DNA of 64,000 nt, taken from positions 992,001 to 1,056,000 of the forward strand of contig JAKJXP020000002.1 in assembly GCA_022225965.2 (NCBI GenBank). The letters are read 5' to 3'. Under the pieces are notes generated by a model that did not search any database, was not told the DNA's origin, and was given only the letters and a program-made list of their open reading frames with translations. Source of the stretch: Diatrype stigma (Eukaryota; Ascomycota; Sordariomycetes; Xylariales; Diatrypaceae). The number at the start of each line of letters is the position of its first letter. Position 1 is the stretch's first letter. The position numbers and the translations under genes are program-made. This document shows positions 35,501-47,497 of this stretch, one piece after another.

Positions 35501-38500
35501 GTCTAGGTATCCTCCAGGAAGGGGAGCCTCGCGATGAAAGAATTTCGATGATCTCATCGGTAACTGGGCGTAGGGTCACTGCCAAAACGGTTTCGAATGC
35601 CCAGTACTGGGTGGACAATCTAGTGTCGCCCGTGCGCTTCACGGATGCCTTGTCTTATCTCGCTTCAGCGGCGCCCAAACTAGATGGGCTCAAAGCGATT
35701 ACCGACTACATCGAAATAGGTCCGCATGGAGCTCTGCAACGGCCGTTGAAGGAAACTTTGACTCAGGTTACTGGCAGCAAGGCGTTCCGTTCCACATCTA
35801 TCCTATCCAAGAACCTGTGCCCGCTAGAGACGATGTTGGAAGTGGTGGGCCAGCTATTTGCACATGGACACCCCGTATCCGTATCGATAGTAAACCAACT
35901 GGCTCCCGCATCCCATGAGACTTCCTCGTTTCTAGTGGACACCCCCGAATACCCGTTCGATCATTCAAAGCTGTATTGGAACGAGTCTAAAATCAGTCGG
36001 GATTGGCGGTTCCGCTCATGGGCTTTGCGAAGTGTCCTAGGGGCACCCGCAGCCGATTGGAACCCACTGGAGCCTCGATGGCGCAAGATACTAAGTGTTG
36101 AAGAAGTTCCTTGGGTTGCAGACCACATCATCGTGGATACCATTTTCTTTCCTGCCACAGGAATGCTTGCCATGGCTGTTAAAGCCGTGAAGCAAACTGC
36201 CGGGGCCCATAACGATATTCTGGGATATTATATCAAGGAGGCTGTCTTTACGAAGCCCATCGTCGTTCGAGAAGAACTTAGTACTGAGGTTATAACTCAT
36301 TTGCGCCTTCTTCAGGATACTTATGAGAAGAAAACCTCGCGTTTCGAAGTACGACTCTTCGCCTATACGCAGGACCAATGGGGAGAATGTTTCAAAGCCG
36401 TCATTCACATCGACTACAGGGAATCATCCTTGGAAGTCGATGGTGGACACGAAGCTCACCTTGCTTCAGAAACCCTGCTTCGTGATTTTGAGCATGCAAA
36501 AATGGTCTCGACGAGGCATTTTGATGAGGATGAGTTGTACAAATGGCTTCGTCAGCAGGGACTTCGATACGGCAAACTTTTTGCATTGGCAAAAGACATC
36601 TACTGGGACGGCGGTGGCCATTCAGTAGCTCGTGTGGATGTACCACAAGTCCCAGAGATGTTAGAAGGAGTGATTCATCCCGCCGTTCTCGATGCGTGTT
36701 GCCACGTTTGTGTCGCCGCACCCTCAGAAGGGATGACAAAGTCTCTTCCAACTATGGTTCCTGCTAGAATGCAAAACTGCTAGATATCTACGAGAGGCTG
36801 GTCGCAACTGCAAGAGGTTCAAACGTTTTCATCGTCAACTATGAAGCCGACAGGGACTGGCATTGAGTGCTCTATCACGGTGTTGACGAGCGATGGGTCG
36901 CCGCTTTACCATGTCGAACGATTCGAAATGCTGCCTATCACTGGTGGTGACTCCAGCGTAGACGATAAAAGGCTGCTGGTATATGGCATTGACTGGAGGC
37001 CCCATTTGCCGCTAATGAGCCCGGATCAGTTGCGTCGCTACTGTGACAGTGATATATTCCCGGGTGACGAAGGTAATATTGTGCAGGGCTGGATAAAACT
37101 TGAGCGGATCCTGAACCTTCTCCTGCAACATAGCCTGGATCAACTTCCTGGAGCCAAATTGTCAACTGCACCACCTCATATGAAGCAATTCGTTTTCTGG
37201 CTGGAACGACACCTACAACCACTCAGAGAAACATCCAAGAACGATGTAGCTCAGCGAGATATAAGTGAGGAACTTGAAAGACTTCAAGAAAACACGGTGT
37301 CGTGGACACTGTTCATTGAAGTCGCCCAAAATATAGGCCGGCTTGTGAATGGGGAGATTGATAGCCAAGAACTACTTGATTCAAGGACACTTCTCCAGAA
37401 CGGCCACTCATGGGATCGCAAAATTTCCAGCTTTCTTAGATTAGCAGCCCATGAAACTCCCAACCAGAGGATCCTCCATGTTGGCTGGGCCGTCTGTGGC
37501 ATCGCTGGCTCTGTGCTCTCGGCTCTCCAAGAAATTGAACAGGACACCGGGGGCATCGCATTTTCAGAGTTCGTATTTATGGATGCGAGGCCTTCGGTGA
37601 TAAACCAATGCAAAGAAGATTTTGCGAACGTGGAAGACCGCATCACATTCAGCGCTGCACAAGATATCCCGACACTAGACATCGAACCTGGGGCGTACAA
37701 CATGATCATCGTTGACAACACACTAAGCGCTTCTACGAGCCTGGGCTCTACCCTAAAAACTCTCCGCAATGGTCTGAAACCCGGCGGTCACCTCATCATA
37801 CACGACCTCGTAGAACCAAATCATCTGGCTACAATACTCAGCATCGGCGTCTTAGCAGGCGGGTGGAGCAGCAGAGAACGACCTTTCGACGAGTTTCCGA
37901 AGATGCCAGAGGAGGCTTTGGATACGACACTCAGGGAATACGGCTTCTCGGGAAATGATGTCGTGTTCAGAGATTTTGGTGACGATGCAACGCATCATGC
38001 TAGCGTTATCATCTCGACATTGGTCGATATCCCTACGGTTACGGCAACGAGTACACGAGCTTTGGTAGTCGTCGGGGACGATCACGAGCGTCGGGGTGAT
38101 GCGGTATCATCTTTAAGCGACTGTTTTCTCAGCACGTCTGGTTATCAACCCAAGGTCTTTTCCATCTCACAGCTACCAGACGCACATGTGAGCTCGGATG
38201 ACGTGGTAATTTGGCTAGTCGACTTGGACAAGCCATTTCTCGCTGAGCTGTCAAACTCGTCACTTGAACTCGTCAAGGGTTGGATAAAGCAGTCCAAAAA
38301 TATGCTATGGGTCACTTTGACAGACAAGACGAAGGACCCTGACTCGGTCCTATACCCCCATTCAGGCTTGAAAGACGGCTTCCTCCGTTCAATTCGCTTA
38401 GAGTCCAATGATAAGCGCATCATTTCTCTCTCTCTTGAGAGTGAAGTGCGTGATGCTGTTTCCTGTGCCAAAGCTACTTTCGCGCTTTTCGAGTCAGCCT

Positions 38501-40909
38501 TCCGAACATCGCTGCCGTCGCGGGAGGTCGAATACATCATTCGTGACGGGCCTACCCTGACCGGCCGTCTAGTAGTTGATAATGAGATGGACACTTGCAG
38601 GAACGCTGTCCTTACCCCACAGGCTAAACTTGAGCCTTGGGGCTCGGGTCCGCCTTTGAAGCTGGATGTCGCAAGTCGTGGGTCGCTGGATACACTCCGA
38701 TTCATTGAGGACCTGGATAATTACCAACCGTTGGGGCCCAGTGAGATTGAGATTGAAGCCAAGGCCTGGGGCGTTAATTTCCGCGATGTCTTCATCGCCC
38801 TTGGTCGCCTTGAGGAAAACGACTTCGGATCGGATTGCGCTGGCGTGGTCACTAGAGTCGGGTTTCAATGCGATGATATAAGACCAGGCGATCGTGTCTA
38901 TATGTGTGCGAGTGGCTGCATGAAGGCCTTTCCACGTGCTAACCAGTTTTCCATTGTCCAAATTCCCCATTCCATGTCTTTCGAGGAAGCATGTGGTGTT
39001 CTTGGCCCATCTACTACGGCCTGGTATTCCTTAGTTGAAGTTGGTCGTTTGCAAAAAGGAGAGAAGGTGCTCATCCATGCCGCATCAGGGGCCACCGGTC
39101 AGTTGGCGATCCAGGTCGCAAAGATAATCGGCGCGGAAATATTTGCGACAGTTGGCTTTAACCATAAGAAGCAACTGCTAAGGGATACATACGATATTCC
39201 AGACGATCATATCTTCTTCAGCAGGAATACGAGCTTTGCTAAGGGGATCATGCGCCAAACTAAGGGCGCTGGGGTAGATGTCGTCTTGAATTCCTTGGTA
39301 GGTGAAGGCTTACGCGCTTCTTGGGATTGCATCGCGCCGTATGGCCGCTTTGTCGAGATCGGAAAGGCAGATATCCAGGCGAATTCAGCGTTGCCAATGG
39401 GGTGCTTTGCAAAGAACGTTTCTTTCTCTGCCGTTGACCTTCGTCATATCATGCTGTCTAGACCAGCGGTCGCCAGAGATCTAGCACTCAAGGTGATGCA
39501 GTTGGCTCTGGAAGGAAGCATTCAGAGCCCCAAGCCATTGCACCTCTACGATGTATGTGCCTTGGAAGACGCTTTTCGATACTTCCAAAGTGGTAAGAAT
39601 ACAGGCCGGACGGTCATCAAGATCGATGGCGGAATCAATGTCGAAGTATGATGGCCATCTAAACACCGTTCGAAGGGGAAAGTACTGACATCATATTCTA
39701 GAAACACGTGATTGATCGAAGACCATGGACCTTCGACGGGGGCGCTACCTATATGGTGGTTGGGGGTTTTGGAGGAGTTGGACGACTGCTACTTAGATGG
39801 ATGGTATCAAAGGGGGCGAAGTATATCATTGTCGCTTCGAGATCGGGTATTGCATCTGATGCAGCGGCGAAGTTGGTAGACGAACTGACCCAGGAGGGTG
39901 CTACCATCGCTACTCCGCAGTGCGATATGGCTTCAGAGGACTCCGTTTCCAAGATGCTTGAACGATACAGTAAAATACTCCCTACCATTCGGGGTTGCAT
40001 CAATGCGGCGATGGCTCTCAATGTAAGTACCGTTTATGCCTGGACATGCTGTAGCTTGGAGTATTGACATTCTATTGTTAGGACTCAACATTTGACAAGA
40101 TGAGCCACGCACAATGGGAAGATACCATACGCTCAAAGGCTCTGACGTCGTGGAACCTGTCCAAATTGCTTCCTAAGAACCTAGAGTTCCTCATCTTCCT
40201 CTCATCGGCCACGGGAGTGGGAGGAAACGTTGGTACACCCAACTATGCAGCCGGCTGTGCCTTCCAGGATTCACTAGCTGCACATCGTGTGGAGAGATAT
40301 GGCGATAAAACACTGTCTATCGATCTGGGTGTAATGAGTAACGTCGGTGTGGTCGCTGAGACGGCTTCCTTGCGAAGAGTGTTCAGCAAGTCCCACAGCC
40401 ATGTCCAGGTGGAAGATGAGGACCTCCTTGCACTGCTGGATGTGTGCTGTGACCCTGCGTACCGGCTTTCCAGGAGTCAAGTTATAATTGGCGTTCCCAC
40501 CCCGGCGGAGCTGAACGCCCGCGGCGTTGAAGTGATAGAATCGTTGAAACAACCCCTATTCGGACATTTCAGCCAGTTCCGCAGCGCGTCATCTGGTGGC
40601 TGGCGGGACCATATGCGCCCAGGGGATCTGTTCCAAAGGGCAGAAACGGACGAGGAGAGGGTGGAAGTGGTGGTAGAATCCCTGGCGCAGAAGGTTGCGT
40701 CGATGTTGTCGATCGACCCAGGTGATGTGGAGAGGAGCAAGCCACTGCACGTCTTTGGCGTCGATTCCCTGGTTGCTGTGGAGCTGCGAAATTGGATGAA
40801 GAATGAGTTCGCTGCCCAGATTCCGGTTTTTGAGATTACCGGGGGGAAAACCATCGAATTAATTGGCGACCTGGTATGCAAGGAAAGCAAGATCAAGAAA
40901 GCGGCATAA
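32589..40909 (+). CDS. Highly reducing type I polyketide synthase, frame-disrupted
   Basis: Eleven exons: 32589-32759, 32817-32895, 32942-33013, 33072-33340, 33395-33737, 33785-33875, 33932-34088, 34159-34948, 35000-39645, 39702-40022, 40082-40909. Ignoring the lesion, about 2,588 residues. Order: KS (Cys about 176 in NTACSSS; His about 311 in YVEAHGTGT; His about 351 in NIGHLEG); AT (Ser about 701 in GHSSGE; AYHSPAM); DH (His about 1033, Asp about 1222); methyltransferase fold with a degraded SAM motif (about 1482); ER (NADPH motif HAASGATGQ, about 2017); KR (GGFGGVGR, about 2225; NYAAG); ACP (Ser about 2542 in [10 protein letters not shown]). No thioesterase, as usual in this class, which builds reduced polyketide chains in the cytosol. 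Start ATG sits in CACCATGG. Frame 1 hits TAG at 36781; sequence encoding [15 protein letters not shown] continues in another frame, and frame 1 resumes near 36850. Either the gene is dead or the assembly has two errors. Two introns use AAG acceptors. Confidence 0.93.
36772..36850 (+). other. Pair of opposite frameshifts in the PKS (end of the DH region)
   Basis: Upstream reading runs into TAG at 36781-36783. One base appears missing in or next to the A run 36773-36776, since the next frame from 36777 encodes a normal PKS continuation to about 36848. One extra base (or two missing) near 36846-36850 returns to the original frame, which stays open to 39645. The two changes cancel in frame but leave the stop. 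Confidence 0.8.
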
Positions 40910-41414
40910 CGACGTTACGAGTAAACTTTGACACCACTATTGCTCATTCCATAGATTGAACTTGACATAATACAATACGCTTGGTTTTATTCATTCAGAC
41001 CTAGTTTACCTTTATGCCTAAGAGTGAACGTAGGTCATTGTTCTTATACCTTATTAGGCCCCATTATAGCTGGACTCAGGATTTACATGTTTACCTACAG
41101 GCGAGTATACAGGCTGGGTAGGCATGTTCCATGATGCAAATAAAGGGGGAGTCTGTCTTCCCAACACAACACGAATCCCTATTATTTGATTGGAGTTACT
41201 ACGTGTAATGTCGTCGTTATATATTTACTTAATATGTATTTCATGGCTTCCCGAACCCAAGCGCTACGCTATCGATGCCCCCGAACTCCCATCCCAGCAC
41301 CCCGGACTACTCAAGGTATCTTGATTCGATCCAATCCAATCTGATTCGATTTGACGTAATAGGACTGACTTCCTCATGCCCACCCCCATCCCCCACTTGC
41401 CACAACAAATCACA
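40910..41414. other. Convergent spacer between PKS and the next gene
   Basis: About 0.5 kb holding the 3' ends of two facing genes. No further gene or RNA was recognised. Confidence 0.6.
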
Positions 41415-43834
41415 TCACCACGTCTCATCCCCAAACGTCCTCTCCCACGACGTCCACCAAACGCCCACATTCGCCGCCACGACGAGGTCGAGCATCTTCA
41501 GACCATCGGGCGCAATTATGAGCTTCCCCATCTTAGCGCGGGAGCCGCGGTTGCCGCCGCCGGCCTTCTCGCGCCCGAGGCTCATGTCGATCCTCTGGTC
41601 GGGGTCGTCATAAAAATCGAAATCTTCGTCTCCTTCCGAGCTGTAGTAGTGGTTGTTGTTCCCACTACCACCACCACCACCACCACCACCACCACTTCTG
41701 CTACGACTGCGATTGCTGCTTCTCTGCTGCTGCTGCTGCCTGGCCGCCGCCGCATTGTTCAGGAACCGCGAGAACTGCCCGTGGATCTGGTCGCGGGTGC
41801 GCGGGCTGCCGCTCGTGTCCTTGCTGAACAGCACCTCGCTGCTGGGCAGGTTGAACCGCAGCTCGCTGACCGGCAGCGCCTTCTTGTGGCTGCCACCGCC
41901 GTTGGAGTGCGGGCCGCCCCCGATAGCACCGCTGCTGAGACCCCTGCTCCGTCCACCACCACCGGTCCCACTTTCGCCGTCTGCCCCACCACCGTCCGCC
42001 ACGAGCGGATTGAACACGTTCCCCGAGTAGTTGGGCAGGATGTGCCGGCACCGTAGCGTGCGTCCCGCATTGCCCGTCACGAACTCGCACCGCCCGCCCC
42101 ACGGGCTCTCGAACACGTAGCCCCGCGCCTTGAGGCCTGGGCCGGGACGTGTGATTATTGATGATGATGATGGTGGCTCGGTACCACCACCACTGCCGAG
42201 GTCAAAATCCCCACCTCCGAGCGAGCGCACTGACGCCGCGCTGCTTCCGTGACGGCCATGGCCACCACCACCACCGCTGGGTGACTTGGACGGGGATGTG
42301 GGCGAGAAGCCATCAGCGCCGGCGGCGCTCGACCGTCGGCGGCGCCCTCCCTTGAAGGCTTGTCGGATATTGGTTGCTAGCGATGGAGAGTAGGCCATCT
42401 TGACCTCGCGCTCTAGACCGCCCTGGGCGGGCGCGGGGGCGAATGCGGGGGCGAAACTGGGTTGCAGATACTCATCCCCGCCGCTGCCGCCGAATCGCGA
42501 AGTCGAGGCGGCTCCGGAGCTGTGGGGCCGCCGCATATCGAAGCTCGGCCGGATCTCCCCGCCGCTGCCGACGCTGATCCGCGTCGGCATGCCCCGAAAC
42601 TTGGAGTACCCAGACGATTCGAGATGGATCAAAATGGAGGGCGCTACAACCGGGGAATGGGTCTGGGAGTGTCTGCTGTTGTTGCTGCTGCTGCTGCTGT
42701 GGTGCTGGTTGTAGTAATCGATGCTAAGGGGGTCTGGGCACTGGAAGGCAGAGACTTTGCCTACATTCCACTGCTCGTCTGAAGACCGGTCCCGTCGTAT
42801 GAGAGTCAAGGAGAACGGGCGGAACGGTCGCTTCTTGTTCGGCGATGGCGAGCGGATGGGACGACTGCCGGGTACGGGAGAAGGGGCGAGCTGCTGTGCA
42901 TGCGTGTGGCTGTTGCTGTTGCTGTGGCTGTGACTGTGGTGGTTAGCTGATGGTGGGATGTTTTCCTGATGTTGCTGTTGCCGTGGCGGCAAAGGTGGCG
43001 GCTCGTCCGGGTACGCCGCAGGCGGAGGAGGGTTTCGATCCACATTGTCCCTATTGCCGGTCACGATTGCCCGAGGTCCGAACGGTTTCCTTTGCACAGA
43101 ACCAGTTGGTGGACCCGCTGCTTTCTGGGGGGGTGGCATGAAGGCTGAATCGAGTTGCGCATTTGGAGCCGGCTGCTGCACGTGACTATGACTATCGTAG
43201 TTTTGATTACCTGGTCTCAGCGCCGGGTGCAATATACGGGTCGCAGGATCTATTCGTGAATCCTTTATGTCTGTTAAGTTGGCGGTCGCGGGCAAAGGTT
43301 TCCTCTGGATCTTGGTCCTCCGGCTCTCCGAACTCGATCTAGGAGACGATGAGTCCCGAGCTTGCTCAGGGGGGACGAGTAGCTCGTCCTCCGGGGCGTC
43401 CAAATGAACGTAGTAAAGTGAGCTCGCGACATCTTCAGCCGTGACGTTCTTCACCTGCGGCTTGAATGGCGAGAGAATAATATCTAGTGGGAGGTTAGCA
43501 TCCCCACTGATCATGTAACAGTAGTAGTGGATTCTAATGTGATCTTACCCCGCGTGCCGGGCACCCGTGATATGTAAAGAACAAGGGGGTCTTGTTTCTT
43601 TTCTGCTGGGTTCGTAGGATATTGGGGTGGATGGGCAGCCAAGTAGTTTAGCTCGGCAAGCGACCGAGCCTCAACGTGTTGTTCTGTCATTCCCGTGTTG
43701 GGACGCGCAGGTGTGGGCGGGTGGATGGTAGTATCGGAGTTAGTAAGTAAATAAATGTAGGATTGCGACGGTTTGTTTGGCGATGATGTCGTTGTGGGTC
43801 TCGACTGAAGAGACTTAGTCAGGCTGTCGGGCAC
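41415..43834 (-). CDS. Conserved fungal low-complexity protein of unknown function
   Basis: Two exons on the minus strand, 43834-43549 and 43483-41415; intron 43484-43548 (GTAAG...CTAG) joins VPGTR to DIILSPFKPQ in phase. About 784 residues. The N-terminal third has a VLYISRVPGTR...AEDVASSLYYVHLDAPEDELL block. The centre is rich in Pro, Ser, His and Gly with homopolymer runs, and the poly-Gly run corresponds to a CCA microsatellite at about 41666-41696. Two better-conserved-looking blocks are GYVFESPWGGRCEFVTGNAGRTLRCRHILP and the C-terminal MGKLIIAPDGLKMLDLVVAANVGVWW. I know no biochemical role. An in-frame Met about 48 codons downstream is an alternative start. Confidence 0.75.
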
Positions 43835-45396
43835 CAGATAGTTACTTCGGTAGTAAATAGGTCTGCAAGTATACAGCTTGTGTAAGGCACGGAGTAGGTA
43901 TGGGGTATGTGTAAGTAGGTCCTATATAAGGAGGCAGACAGTTGTAGATAAATAAGCAGAAGTGAGAAGGACCAAAATATAGAGATGCAAGATATACAGA
44001 GTATATCCCCTCTTTCGGGTTCTATCGAGACCCAATCACGGGTGGCGTCTGGTATATAAATAAAACCCGGCCGGCGGTTGGAGAAATCTGTCTACTTCAA
44101 CGTCGGTCTATTTTGCACTTTCGACCCGAGTCACACGGGTCCGTCGAGGCAAATTCGAGGCTCTGTACGACGACGAAGTACGTAGTAATATTTAGTTGCA
44201 CGACATACAGAAAAAATGGGAAGTATGATGCGACCCTATGCTACTTTAAAAGGGACGGACGGCACGGCATGGCACGAGACGGGGTTGAGGCACTTGTCGG
44301 AGGCTGAGGCGCGATGCCATGCCACGTCAAGGCTGCGTGCGGTTCCACAGTAGCTGCTGGAATTATGGCGAATTACTGGAGGCCGATCGAAGCTTAGCCA
44401 GGACGCAGATTCAGATGATTGCTCATGATTATACTGTGGCCCTATGGATGAAACACAGAGTAGGTATATGGTAGGGCGTCACGGTACGGTCAAGTAAAGA
44501 CCTATGCATGATATCCTTGAAGGCAAATACCTGGCAAATGAGTGCGTCAGCTCCGTGGCTGTGGCGTCAGGTCGGTAACAATATCCCAATGGACCCAATC
44601 CCAAACGCCAAATCTGTAGCGTGACAAGCGAGCGCTTTGGGCCGAGGGGACCGATCGCGAATAGCTTCAAGCCGAATGATCTGTGCTGAATCTGTCCTGA
44701 CTCGACTTATAGCTGAAACGGATAGTGGCTTCGTACACTGAATAAGCAGTGAAAAGACGCACGAAGAAAAGAAAGCTGTATGCGATCTGAGCTTGTGACA
44801 ATTTTCCACAGCCACGATATCCCTAACTCTGGTTGACTACCTGGTAGTCCGGCGCATTCATCTCAGGGAGCAGTGCATACGGAGCAGAACAGAGCACAAC
44901 CAGGGATAAACATAGTATTTGAAGCAAGTGTGTTTGATCATCTGAAGGGTTGGGTGATTTGGTAATCATCACGATGAAGAACATAGAACTTATGTGAGAA
45001 TGACAAGTAATTATTATTACATCGGTAAATATGTTGATCTGATGGAACCTCAAACTATACGGTACCTTATGTAGGGTATGTATGATATGACGCATCTGAG
45101 GGCTCAGAAGGCAGGAGGGGTATGTACTACAATACGTCGTGTCTTACAGCCACTGAGCCACTGTATTGCGTACCTTGCAGCAGTGGGAAAGCCCCGCTAG
45201 AATGCCACCTTGAGCTGGAAGACACCGCAGCGACAGCAGCAGCAGCAGCAGCAGCACGTGCTGGCCTCCGGAAACCGGCCTATCAAGACTAAAAATGGCA
45301 GCAAAAAGATCTCGACATCATCATTAACCACCCACCAAGCCGAGAATACCGACCGATCTGCTCAGGGGCCATCCGCGCCCAATTGACAGCGAGACA
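43835..45396. other. Divergent intergenic region (1.56 kb)
   Basis: Lies between the minus-strand low-complexity gene and the plus-strand citrate carrier and must hold both promoters. A TATATAAATA motif is at 44053-44062. An (AGC)n run sits at about 45234-45255 in the probable 5' leader of the carrier. Short open frames here resemble no family. Confidence 0.5.
45234..45255. repeat. CAG trinucleotide microsatellite
   Basis: About seven uninterrupted CAG units, roughly 140 bp before the citrate-carrier start codon. Not in a predicted coding region. Confidence 0.85.
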
Positions 45397-46521
45397 ATGG
45401 CCACCGCAGCGGCTCAGAAGCAAGATGCGCCGAAGACGACGAACAAAAAACCCAGCCCGTTTCGGTCCATATTAGCTGGTGCCACCGCGGGCGCTGTGGA
45501 AATTGGTGAGTGGGCGAGCCTGTGATGTCAAGATCTGTGATGTCAACATTTTCAAACCGAACATTCATTGTAACTGACAACCACCCCTCAAAATAGCCAT
45601 CACATATCCAGCCGACTGTATGTCTCGCCCCTATCCCACCTAGCTGCATTATCAATCAGCCTTCCGTCGTCTTCCCAGATACACGCGATCCAGCTGACTC
45701 TTCACCCCCCCTCTCCCCCGCCTCCCCCCTCAATAGTCGCAAAGACCCGCACGCAACTGAACCGCAAGCTCGCCGACGGCGCGAAGCTGCCCTGGCCGCC
45801 GTTCGGGAAGCAGTGGTACGCGGGGTGCACGACGTCGATCATCGGCAACTCGGCGAAGGCGGCGATCCGGTTCGTGTCGTTCGAGCAGTACAAGCGGCTG
45901 CTGGCCGACAGCGAGGGCAAGGTGTCGGGGCCGCGCAACGTGCTGGCCGGGTTCGGGGCGGGCGTGACCGAGTCGCTGCTGGCCGTGACGCCGACCGAGT
46001 CCATCAAGACGACGCTGATCGACGAGCGCAAGCGCGCGCACCCGCGCATGCGCGGCTTCCTCGACGCCGTGCCCGTCATCGCGCGCGAGCGCGGCGTGCG
46101 CGGCTTCTTCCAGGGCCTCGTGCCCACCGCCATGCGCCAGTCGGCCAACAGCGCCGTGCGCTTCGGGTCCTACACCAGCCTGCGCCAGCTGGCCGAGTCG
46201 TCGTACACGGCCCCCGGGGAGAAGCTCGGCGCCGTGGCCACGTTCGGCATCGGCAGCGTCGCCGGCGCCATCACCGTCTTCTCCACCCAGCCGCTCGACA
46301 CCATCAAGACCCGCATGCAGAGCCCCGAGGCCCGCCAGGTGTACGGCAACAGCCTGCGCTGCGCCGCGCTCATCTTCCGCCAGGAAGGCGTGCTGACCTT
46401 CTGGAGCGGCGCCCTGCCCCGCCTCGCCCGCCTCGTCCTCAGCGGCGGCATAGTCTTCACCATGTACGAGAAGAGCATGGAGCTGATGAACAGGCTGGAT
46501 CCGGACTCGAGGTACCTGTAG
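45397..46521 (+). CDS. CTP1: Mitochondrial tricarboxylate (citrate) transport protein
   Basis: Exons 45397-45505, 45597-45617 and 45737-46521 give 304 residues, a normal length for a mitochondrial carrier of six membrane helices in three repeats. All three repeats carry the P-x-[DE]-x-x-[KR] signature: YPADFAKTRTQ, created across the 21-nt middle exon, then TPTESIKTT and QPLDTIKTR. SPFRSILAGATAGAVEI and GFFQGLVPTAMRQSANSAVRF are typical of the citrate carrier rather than other carriers. It exchanges citrate for malate or another tricarboxylate across the inner mitochondrial membrane, supplying cytosolic acetyl-CoA. The N-terminus is short and Lys-rich without a clear presequence. Exon 3 is very GC-rich. 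Confidence 0.93.
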
Positions 46522-46886
46522 AAATAGGAGGGTCATCTTACAGTATATGCTAGGATAGGGGGTGAGGCAAGGAAGGTGGGGCAAGACAAAAAAGACACAG
46601 AGACAAAGGCAGGCCGGGACGGTTCATCGTGCATCTTGGTTATTAGATCTTCACGAACTAGAGAGGGGCGGTCGGTTGGCCAGTCAGGCAGAGCATATTA
46701 TGGTGTTTGTGGAGTTTGCATTGTTTTTATACTACATGGCTACCGACCAGATGTTTGGTTCATATGCTCGAATAGTGTACACATGGAAAAGGCCATTCGG
46801 TCGTCAAGTCCCACGAATTATTCCGGGACGAAGGTTTCATTTCTTCTCGTAACTCATTTTTTCCATGTTCGCTCGCTCCTCTGCTG
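46522..46886. other. Convergent spacer
   Basis: 3' regions of the citrate-carrier and complex III assembly genes. Nothing else recognised. Confidence 0.5.
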
Positions 46887-47497
46887 CTAACGGAACCTTA
46901 CAAGCCCCTGTATTCTTAATAAAAACCGGTCCAACCAAGACCGTTGCGGGCCCTCCTCAAGCTCCTGTATTAAATCGGTATAGTACGTTGGATTGCTTCT
47001 CGGTTCCAACATCGAGTTGGTGATGGGGTACTGCAGGATTACATTCACACACATTAGCTTGACTGGAACAACACGACCTGGACACAATGCCTCCTTTTGC
47101 CCTCTCCCGCATGGCTCCCTCCTAGTTAAGCTCTACTAAGCGATAGGAGATGCCCCCTTGAGATACGCACCTTCTTCTTATACCGGTTGTCCAGCAGCGA
47201 GTACAGCGCGTTCGCCTGCTTGAGCTGCTGCTCGTCGGAAAGTGTCGAGGTCTTCTGCTGCTCGATCTGCTGGCGCAGGATGTCCCCGAACTGGAGTTCC
47301 GGTCGCACAGGGTCCTTGGGCCAAAGGGAGAGCGCCCGCAGGATTTGGCCGCGTCCATTCTACATTCGCGTATATATCTTGTCAGGAATAATCAAGCAGT
47401 TATATATCGAGACTTGCAGGGTAGAGTGATCGACCGGAGGGGATGGGAAAGAATGTTTCGCTTGCTGGGTATTACGTACTACTGCTTGCCGAGACAT
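46887..47497 (-). CDS. UQCC2/CBP6-like cytochrome bc1 complex assembly factor
   Basis: Three exons on the minus strand: 47497-47480 (18 nt, MSRQAV), 47359-47171 and 47030-46887, all joined in phase 0, giving about 116 residues. The family pattern is clear: QILRALSLWPKDPVRPELQF at the N-terminus, LYSLLDNRYKKK completed by YPITNSMLEP across the last intron, then SNPTYYTDLIQELEE. This pattern fits the small mitochondrial UQCC2/CBP6 family, which supports cytochrome b translation and early assembly of complex III. The 18-nt first exon is the weakest part of the model, since its donor could also be read three bases earlier. No transmembrane segment is evident. Confidence 0.75.

Noticed and set aside
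36741..36853. An intron hiding the PKS stop at 36781
   Set aside because: No good donor precedes the stop, and removal would delete conserved residues that are still readable in the shifted frame. A frameshift pair fits better.
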